The notes beneath the pieces were generated by a model. That model was not told the origin of the DNA. It did no database searches and saw only the letters and a program-made list of their open reading frames with translations. The position numbers were made by a program, and so were the translations under genes. DNA of 64,000 nucleotides from Rhabditoides inermis (taxonomy: Eukaryota > Nematoda > Chromadorea > Rhabditida > Rhabditidae), in NCBI GenBank assembly GCA_963966185.1, contig CAWZYM010000283.1, positions 2,948,501 to 3,012,500 of the forward strand, read 5' to 3'. Of the stretch, positions 55,329 to 64,000 are shown in pieces. Position 1 is the first letter of the stretch. Every line of letters begins with the position of its first letter.

Positions 55329-56051
55329 TCAACCATACAGAGGGGCACACTGATCGCCCGCCAGTGTTGGGCACCTGAAAACAACGGAAGTGAATGAAAA
55401 CAATAAAAACAACAACAACAAAACAACGGAAACAACGCGAAATGCAACAAGTCAGCGTCCGATACTGGCGCGATGACGAATATCTGGCGATGCAGCGTGT
55501 AAAACACGCAAGTAGAAGGCGTCAATAGGTGTGTGTTAGTTTTTAAAATTGTGTTTTATGTTTCTTTTTCATTCATAAATAATTAAATATCATACCGTCA
55601 AAATTGAGATTGGGACCTGAAGCAATCAACAAATCTCAGAAATATCTACATTACCATTTTTATACCTCTACAAAAACACTTCTAAAAAGAAAGAAAGTTC
55701 TTCAGCAAGAATGATTCATAATCAAAATGCTCTGCCTCGGTTGCGTGGCTAAAAATTGAGCGCCAATTTTTGTCGGCGTTGCAGGTGTTGCCTCTGGCAT
55801 ACATCGCACGCGTGAATATTCAAATTATGATTGATTGACTATGCGCTCTAACTACTAGATCTGTCACTGACACTGACACTGATGAAGGTGTACTCGGCAT
55901 AGCAATTCAGCACGTTTTCCGTTTTAGTATTCAATCCAACTTCCCAAGATTTTTTTAGAGCATTGACAATCTCTTAGACTTTTCGAAAGACATACAGTAA
56001 TGCACACAGTTTCCCTTACTTCGTTGCAAATGACACTAATAGTGGCTACTC

Positions 56052-56100
<49 letters not shown>

Positions 56101-56770
56101 TGGGGGGGAGGGAAAAAGAGGGGGACCCTTCGCACTCTGCCGCGGGGGGGGGGGAGCTGATTCTGACATTTCCGCTTTTTGCGCCACTGATTGTGACAGA
56201 TCTCCACACAAACACTGGTCAGTGGAGCTTCGAACGGAGAAATCATCATCATTTCCTTTACATTCGGTTTCAACCGTATTTGCTATATCCTCTCCGCCAT
56301 TTGATCGATATTTGAATGTGGATCAAACCGTGTCGCTTCCTGTCTTGCTCTTGTTTTGAGCCACCACAGATCCGTAGTGAGCAACAATGATCAGGTTGGC
56401 GGCCAGTTTCAAGCAAATTAGTACAACCTCATTTTCTGCGCGCAGTTTCATCTTACTTAGCGATGAAACATCCTCGGCTGACTGATCTGTCGGCGTCTCC
56501 TTTCATCTTCTCGGACATAACCTCAAAAAAAAACACGTGTTGTAATGGTGTAAAGCCCACGACTCTGCTCTGCACTGATCTAAAGCTGGGTTCATTTCGA
56601 ACCCAAAATATACATCCGGCTCTCTCTCTCTCTATCTCTCTCTTTCTTCCGGAAGTATACTCACTCAATCGATGTTGTTCTATTCGAGCTCTCACACGCT
56701 CATCTTTTTATCGCCTGCGTCATTACATCCCGGAGGGTGGCGGAGAGAGTGTGCGACCTGGAGAGAGCAC

Positions 56771-56810
<40 letters not shown>

Positions 56811-57108
56811 AGGTGCGTGGATCACTGCAAGCTATGTGGTGAACGCATCACGTTATTGTTTCCTCTGCCATTCACTCCCTTCATATTCCTTCTTACATTT
56901 TCTAGAGTTTGTTTCATAACTTTCAGTTCCTCTTACTCGCATCGGAAGTGAGTAATCACCAGTTTAATATTAATATCTCAAGATTTTTCACTCATCACAA
57001 CAACTTTCATACACATTCCATGTTTATATTCCTTATTTCGTCTTTCCAGATGTGTTCATGTGTTATTCATCGCGAAAACCAACATTTCGAGAAACTCTTC
57101 ATTTCAGT
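55329..57108. other. Intergenic region, divergent
   Basis: Separates cnep-1 (minus) from the membrane-protein gene (plus). It contains GA microsatellites at 56055-56098 and 56772-56806, and a G run with CCGCGG near 56143. No exon chain is seen. Confidence 0.6.
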
Positions 57109-60100
57109 ATGCTCTCTTCTCCCCTTCTCGCCAAATCACCGCTCCTCATTCTCTTTCTCGTCCCACTACTCAATGCCATATACGGATTCCGACGGGTGAA
57201 GCTGAAAAGTCCCATTCAATATCAACAGGTATCACTAGTTGTCAGTGATCATTGAACATCACAACATGTTCCTTATTTGTTTTACATTCGTGTTATTTGG
57301 AACTCAGTCGCCAAGGCTTTCTTTACAAATGGCTTCTTGTACTTATTGCATGACCTTGCCTGACAAACTGTTCTTCGGATATCTACTGGTCCCTCTTCTA
57401 GCATATTCTAACCGAATCAAAACAATTCAATGCATGCACAAAGGTACTTAATTATATTTACCGAATGAATCTCGAGAGATGGAGAAAGATGAAAAAAGAA
57501 AGAGAGAAAATAATGGCTTGTTTTCACTTCTCCATTTCTTATACAATAACAATCCCCTGTACAGTACAGACCAGACACATTGGATGTTCGAAAAACAGCA
57601 AATAAACACCACGTGAACAGTGGCTATCAAACGGGACTCGCACTTTTTCGCCTGTCACAAAGACTGTGTGTCATACGCACACAATGTCTTCAACCCACGA
57701 AAACACTCCCACAAAACCACATCTATAGAAAACACAACAAACAAACAAACAACGACCCATCCCTTGCAGGGCACGCTGGCTCCTTCCCCCTGGAGGTGTG
57801 CCCTGGCGCAGTGTTCCCTCTTCCTCCCCGCCTTTCTAGCGTGTGTCGTCGTGTCACCCGAATTGGCAGCCGGACCCTTTGTACTCGGTGAGACTACTGG
57901 TTATCTATACTGAGGAAGAGTTCTGCTGAATGTCTGGTTACTGGTTATCTTTGAGTAAGACCATGTTATTGTTATGGGTGCAGTTCAGAAAAAAAGGTGA
58001 GCTGGCCGCTGGGCCCTTTGTACTCGGTGAGACGTTCGTTTTTCTTTGATGTCTACTTAGTTAATATTTAATGTCCACTTTGTTAGTATTTACAGTGGGT
58101 GGGCAAATCAGTTACCGCCAGTAGAGAGCGCAGAGTGAACATAGTGCGAGGTGGCAAAAATCGATAGACATGCGAGAGCACGCGATTGAATTCACATTCA
58201 AACTTTCGCGCGCGCGCAATTTTCAAATGTGAGACGGCCGAGCGGAGTGGTGGCGGAACTACATATTCCCTGGACTGTGCGTAAGTACAGTGCCCGCGCA
58301 TTTAGCTTCCTATTGACGCTTGAAAATTTGAATTCTCGCGCAAAAATGTGGCGAGAGGAGAGGGCGCAGACGGTGAACGCGAGTGTCTCTATTTCCCATT
58401 GTCTCTCGCAATGAAGTAGTCCGCGCGGCCACTGTAGCATGTGCGTTTGGAAATCGTTTCAAAACGCGCATTTCGAAAATAGTGACCTCACCAACTTCAG
58501 GCGCTCTTCTTGCCGTTGCCGCAACAGCCGTCACCTCTCCCGTTCTGCGAAGAATACCCTCTCCCTCCATACTCCACTACTTCAAAGTCCGATTCAGAAG
58601 TGACAACGGTGAGTTCAGTTCACACTTTTCTGAAGGTCCCGCATAACTATAATATTTTGCATACTTCTCGTATAAAAAGTAGTTTGGGCCTCGGCAGACT
58701 TATCGCAATCGCCGAATCGCCAGCGAATCGCTGTAGTAAAGCATACGTATCGATTTTTCTGAAATCGCCAGCGATTCTAAAATCGCTTCAAAATGGCCAA
58801 ATGCATAAAAATATGAATCACATACTCAATTACAAATTGAGTTATCATTTTGTGTAAGCGATTCCAAAATCGCCAAGGCTGGCGATTTGGACATCGGCGA
58901 TTTGGCGATTTCAGACAAACCAGCGCGCGCAAGTGCATTCCCTATCTTATTATTCATGTTTCTCCGTTCAAATGAGTTAGTCTATGAATGTTTGTTATGA
59001 AACATTGTTAACACTTGTACGTAGATATTACGTCGGCTGATATCAAATCGCCGAATCGCCGGCAAATCGCTGAAAAAAAAACATTCGAAAACACCAAGGT
59101 TGGCGATTCGGCGATTGCGATAAGTCTGCCGAGTCCCTCTCTTATATTATAATATTCCTACTAATGTACGTCAGGGTTCTGATGTTTGAGTACGTAAGTC
59201 TTCCAAATCTCTGCACGAGTTCGCTGGAAAAGCACTATTATAGTTCATATCGTGCTAATATCTTTTTCCAAGAAGCAATCTTGAAGACCAAAAAAGATGG
59301 CGTTCAAAGATCGCAGTGCGAAACAGTGAAAAATGATGACTGATTACTTCCTCGAAAAGCTTTTAGACAGGTTATTATAAAATGGAATTCACGTAACTTG
59401 AATTAATACAAGGTTTCAGTGAGTTGGTATATGTGGCAAGTAAAACGTATGAGTGAAAGTGGGACATCTCTTTGCGGTGCATGCTGACTACTAGGAGGGA
59501 AAAGAACAAATTATACAAAAGAGGGTTACCGTTTTCAGTTCGCGTGTGGCTAGCTTGTCTACAGCTGTCGATATGCCTCCTCGCAGCCACTCTTATCATG
59601 ATGTTCACTACTGGATTCATCGCAGCGGTCGCCGGTGGGTGATGTTCAAATCAACGCGTTCGAGAACCAGAGAGAGCAAAGACGGGATGAATTCGGATCA
59701 AACGGATTCGACTCCTATCTCTCTGACCGTTTGAGCAACCACCAACCCGGAGTCGATGCCAGAAAAATTACTAGTTCACCTATGGCACCTCTAATCACAA
59801 AGAACTTCTTCGGCACGCGATGATAGTCCCGACAACGTCATAACACATGTTGTTTTGATGGTTAAAACATATATTATGAATTTATATTAATTACAATTTG
59901 AGGGACAGGGTTCATATTCCCTGCAGGCCTGTCCACCCTCCTCTCTGTCCTGCTCGTCTCTCTGGTTGTCCTCCTGTCCACTCTCTTCACTGGACAGACC
60001 GTCATCGCCAGCCCCGTGTTCTTCTTCAACTTGTTGGTGGGTGCCTTGAATGTTAGTAATTATGTGACGTCATCTGTTTCTACAACAATATCAGCATGTT

Positions 60101-63100
60101 TTATAGTACGTGTTACGTTTCACTCACTAAAAAATATCAGACAATTTTGCAACAATTCCCACATGTCGTAGCTCCAGTAACATCTTTTCAGAAACCCACG
60201 AATTAGTTGACCCAAATATCGCAACAGCATAAAATTGTCTTTTTTTTTTACAATTTTATCGCTATTTTCTTTTCTATGTACTCATACGTTTCACTTGCTG
60301 TTTATACCAGCTCACGGAAACCTCGTATCAATTAGTTAAGCGCTACTTTTTTAATAATGAATCAATAATTCATAGCGAACCTAGTTCATCGGGTACGAAT
60401 CTTCTCTTTTGCAGTGGATGGCTGCTGGTGCCAGTATGCTACTCTACACTGGATTGGAACACGTCACCACGTGAGTTTTTTGTTTTTAAAAAGTACAAAT
60501 GAAAAAAAGGGGCGGGTGTCATGCTAGACTTCGGATTCCTATCAAATGCCAAGTTCCCAACTTTTACGAGACATTTTCCATAACATTTCATATTATCTTT
60601 CAACTCCATACTATACCTACACGTCAGTTTTGTGTGGCGCAGTTATCTTGACTGTAATAAATTATTATTGTTAAAAGTTAAGTTGAAATTAATTACTTTG
60701 ATTACACCACAAGAATGCGTCACATGAAATGTCTGTGAACAACGACAATATAGATAGGCGATGAAAATCGTTGTTGAGTGTGCATATTCCGGGTTTCTGA
60801 ATCTTTTATTGTTCTATAATGAATCATAGCATACGTTTCAATCTCGTTAGATACGCTTGAAATGGCTATGTGTGATCAATACTTCCGTAAGGTTCGCTGT
60901 TGAATTATTAATCATCAAGTTGAAGTATCGCAATACCATGCAGGTCATAAATGACACATGAAAAATATTGTTGCAGGTAACCAATCTGAGTGAAATGTCA
61001 CACAGCCACCGTAACTCTTATGTCGTACTTGTACATTTCATAATAGCTGCGAGCTTTATCATTCCTGCAAAACATGAGACATCTTGTAAATCTCAGAAAT
61101 ACAATGCAATACATTTCTATTAGTCAAATGCAAAACTCATGTCAACAGTGATGTGGCATTTCCATAGTGTAATGTATGTACATTGTAATAACTCTCTCTT
61201 TCTTTGTCACAGACAGCACGGGTGAGCATACAACTGATCATAGATTGCATATCAATCACTCTAATAGTGATACAATGTTATTATGTTGATAACGGACAAA
61301 ACACGATTATAGTTTTTCGTTAGTAAGTATTTTGTTCATCTCACTGTCGTAATAAAAACGTAGCAGTTTGAAGGGTAGAAAAACACAACCAAAAACGAGA
61401 CAGAATCTTGTGAGAACTATAGTCTTTGCCTGGAGGATAGTTTCTGTTATTGCCAGCCGGGGTCTGTTGGCGAAACTCAGTTGCGAGCGAGAGAGGTCAG
61501 ACAGCGCGAGCAAATGGTCGAGTGTCGCGCGGCCTCTTTGATTCGCATGCCGGTTTCTTTGATCGATATTATCGTTTGAAAGCGCGCGCTTGGGTCTCCT
61601 CACGACTAGAAGGTAGATCGAATGCGACTAGAGGGTAGATCGATTTTTTACCGTAATCTGGCAAACTATCTCCCAGAATAATATTATAGATCAGTTCGAC
61701 TAATACGCTATGCAAGCATATCAGTCGGTTAACAGTTGGATCTAGAGTTTCGTTCGATTTCCGAAACGGTCATTTCCGAAAAATGACGATTTCGAAATTT
61801 CCGTTTCGGAAATAACCGAACACTTTTCGGAATTTCCGAACCGAACGACCGTCTGTTCGGCGCGCGCCGAAACGGCAATGACCGAACTCGGGTCGCGCCA
61901 TTTCGGAAATTCCGAAAAACACATTTGCATGATATTGATGAAATGTAACTCACCGATGGTTCACTCATTCTCCACTATCAACTCGTGAACACGGTCGAGT
62001 CAAGCGAAAATCCCTCCTTCCAGAAATTATTCTAATATTTTCCGGCAATTCCGAAAAGCGCGGCCGAAAGGAACGGCCGCGCCGAACGATTCCGAAACGG
62101 TTTCCGAAACTTCGGTTCGGTCATTGCCGAACAGATCGGATTTCGGGATCGGCCATTTCGGAAATTCCGAAATCGGTCATCATTTGCCGAAATGTCTATT
62201 TTTCGGTCGTCATTTCGGCAGCCGAACGAAACTCTACTTGGATCCATATTTTTACAGGTTTTCGGTGCTTGCTCCTGTGTTCTCCTCGCCTGTTCACACT
62301 CTTTTCTCTTTCGCCCTCGGATTCGGAACTCACTTCTATCAACAGGCTGCCAGTCCCTTTATGTATCAGGTACGTTTTTAAAAACTAAATTTTACTTCAT
62401 CACTCCTCCTCTCTCTCCCTCATTTCCTCTTCCCTTTTTTTTCTCATCTCTTTTGTCTTCTTAATTATTAATCATGCACGCCTTTCACAACAGGGAACTG
62501 ACTCACGTGTAGCGTGTGTATAAACCAAATATTACCGCATGGGAATTAATGATCTGTTGAGTCTCGACACTTTTCATCCTGGTCGAATTGCTCTCACTAT
62601 ACAGATACACAATACAGACACTTTTTCAATTTTAAAATATATACAAAGCGAGCATATCCTTTCAGATCTATTTCTCCCTGCCTACACAACAACAATTCTT
62701 CCTATCGCTGGCACTGCAGGTAGAGTTTGTGTTTTCATTCGATCTGACAACAAGCCTTTCTTCTTTCTTCCCAAGACAAGCCATTTACAGTAGCCTCAAT
62801 TACGCAGGCTAATCTGAGCGGACAGGATAGGACAATCCATATTGCACTTATGTCATGTCAATTTATTCTCCAAACAAAGGGTTTTTGTTTGGACAAAGCT
62901 CGTCAACGAGCAATCATGCTCATCCGATTTGATTAGTATACACATACATACACCTGTCATTTTAAAGTATCTCGTCATATATTTCCTTCTCTATGCATTA
63001 AACGTAATGCATATTTTTTGATCACTTCACACTAATATGGCGCATTGTACATATATGTACATGATAACATGATACTTATCTTTTCCTACATGATGTGGAA

Positions 63101-63981
63101 CATCACAAGCAAATCGAACACCTCTTTCAGGCCGTTTTCCTACTGGTCTCCTCTGCTCTGGCCCTCCTTCCTCTCTCACTATTCGAAGACTACATGGGAA
63201 AGAGGTGTCAGATGGATATGGGATTCAAGGCACTATTCAAATTCATACAGTGAGTTTTTTGAGCTACTATGCATGAAATAGGTCTTTCGTGAACCCTCAT
63301 CTATCCCACGATCCATTTGTACCGAATGCACCCACGCGCATTCCTTTCCATTCGTGAAACGAAATTGAAATTGCAAAAAAGGCTCATCGCAATTGCGCGC
63401 GGTTCGATGCGTTTCAAAGTCCATAGACTCTCGCAATAAAGATGGAAATAGAAACGAGAGAGAGAATGACAGCTAGAAGACACTGCTACACTTCCGAGAC
63501 ATTTACGATTTCGAGTGGGTCAGCTGAATAAACAAGGAAGAAGAGAGCTGAGCCGCTTTCAAATACGGAATACCTCTATCCCGCAGATCGCAAGAAGAGA
63601 ACTGTACAAGCGTGATTTTAGTGATGTAGTTCTAATGATAAAGTGATGAAGGACCATGTTTCAGGGAGTCCACTCCTCGATTCTCTCCCTTCGCATACGC
63701 GGCAGCTGCCTCCATTGTCATGCTGCCATTGATTGCTCTCAAATGGGTAGGTGTATTGTTACGGAAAACCACGTACACGACGTACTCACTGATGCTATAT
63801 CAGTATACAATCAGGAGCAACAGACCGGATGTATAAACTTATTTTTATTTAGAAAACTCATTAATATAATAAATCAATAATTCAGGTTATCGTGGCGGCT
63901 ACTTCCCTATGCTGGGAAGAGTTCACGAAGAGAAAAGTACACAAGGACATGGGCCACCGACAACAGTTGTTTTTACTACAG
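57109..63981 (+). CDS. Large multi-pass membrane protein, 5' part (continues past window)
   Basis: Eleven exons join in phase for 357 codons and the gene runs off the right end: 57109-57228, 57770-57887, 58501-58608, 59539-59634, 59927-60036, 60415-60470, 62258-62369, 62666-62719, 63131-63249, 63665-63746, 63886-63981. The start MLSSPLLAKSPLLILFLVPL follows a TTTCAG acceptor one base before ATG, as at a spliced-leader site. Hydrophobic spans recur: LAQCSLFLPAFLACVVV, LLAATLIMMFTTGFIAAVA, LSVLLVSLVVLLSTLF, WMAAGASMLLYTG, LVSSALALLPLSLF, AYAAAASIVMLPLIALKW. They are separated by short polar loops (FEDYMGKRCQMDMGFKALF). This suggests at least eight membrane passes. The family is not recognised; transporter-like or tetraspan-repeat proteins are possible. 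Introns hold two MITEs. Confidence 0.72.
58690..59133. mobile_element. MITE rich in ATCGCCGAATCGCC motifs, in an intron
   Basis: Terminal inverted repeats of about 34 bp start CTCGGCAGACTTATCGCAAT (58690) and are mirrored at 59133. The interior repeats GGCGATTTGGCGATT-like words. No coding capacity; a target duplication is not evident. Confidence 0.8.
61743..62237. mobile_element. MITE rich in TTTCGGAAATTCCGAAA motifs, in an intron
   Basis: A 7-bp direct repeat TTGGATC flanks it (61736-61742 and 62238-62244), with terminal inverted repeats TAGAGTTTCGTTCG. The interior is dominated by short inverted words such as TTTCGGAAATTCCGAAA and GCCGAAC. It lies directly upstream of the acceptor of the seventh exon. 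Confidence 0.82.
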
Positions 63982-64000
63982 GTGACTCAGTTTGCCTACA

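Overview
The window looks like nuclear DNA of a free-living nematode, most likely a diplogastrid close to Pristionchus. Coding exons are short and split by many tiny introns (31-50 bp is common) ending in TTTCAG. The gene set includes serpentine chemoreceptors of the srh type, a DM-domain factor, a CYRI/FAM49 protein and a CTDNEP1-type phosphatase. Much of the remainder is transposons, including a PAT-type (DIRS-like) tyrosine-recombinase retroelement, a group known from Panagrellus and Pristionchus. The genus is an inference; no rRNA or mitochondrial marker is present.

Region 1 (1-20.5 kb) is a repeat-built chemoreceptor cluster. Three near-identical srh-like receptor genes lie on the minus strand (2452-3929, 12590-14064, 18300-20263). 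All can be read through 9 exons without a disabling change, and all carry CACCTG E-boxes 60-130 bp upstream of the proposed start. Two of them (A and C) are preceded on the + strand by copies of one Helitron-like element ending about 100 bp beyond the receptor stop codon, so the block [Helitron-like element + receptor] looks tandemly duplicated (position 1 aligns with about 15870). The element in the second block carries a broken piece of a lipoyl synthase gene and an unrecognised multi-exon gene held between its own terminal inverted repeats. Between receptors A and B lies a 31-bp minisatellite split by a 6-kb PAT retroelement. That element is interrupted by a 5'-truncated LINE, which is interrupted in turn by a tRNA-derived SINE. 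A TTAA-flanked MITE and a 500-bp fold-back element (inside an intron of receptor C) complete the mosaic.

Region 2 (20.5-36.8 kb) is ordinary and gene-dense: a DM-domain transcription factor with a tRNA-Leu(TAA) in one intron (minus), an unrecognised acidic 249-aa protein (plus), a 112-aa secreted cysteine-containing protein (minus), a CYRI homologue (minus, 12 exons, one GC-AG intron) and, divergent from it, a second serpentine receptor of another family (plus).

Region 3 (36.8-48.9 kb) is gene-poor. It holds a 42-bp minisatellite, a small membrane protein (40007-40734), a 2.9-kb Helitron-like element filled with a 2-kb polypyrimidine satellite, and a compact 1.08-kb member of the element family seen in region 1.

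Region 4 (48.9-64 kb) holds a small secreted peptide precursor with a C-x6-C ring resembling allatostatin-C, a CTDNEP1/CNEP-1 phosphatase (minus), and the 5' part of a large multi-pass membrane protein (plus, running off the right end) with two MITEs in its introns.

Exon boundaries were read by eye from splice consensus and codon phase; lengths quoted for spliced products are sums of those exons.
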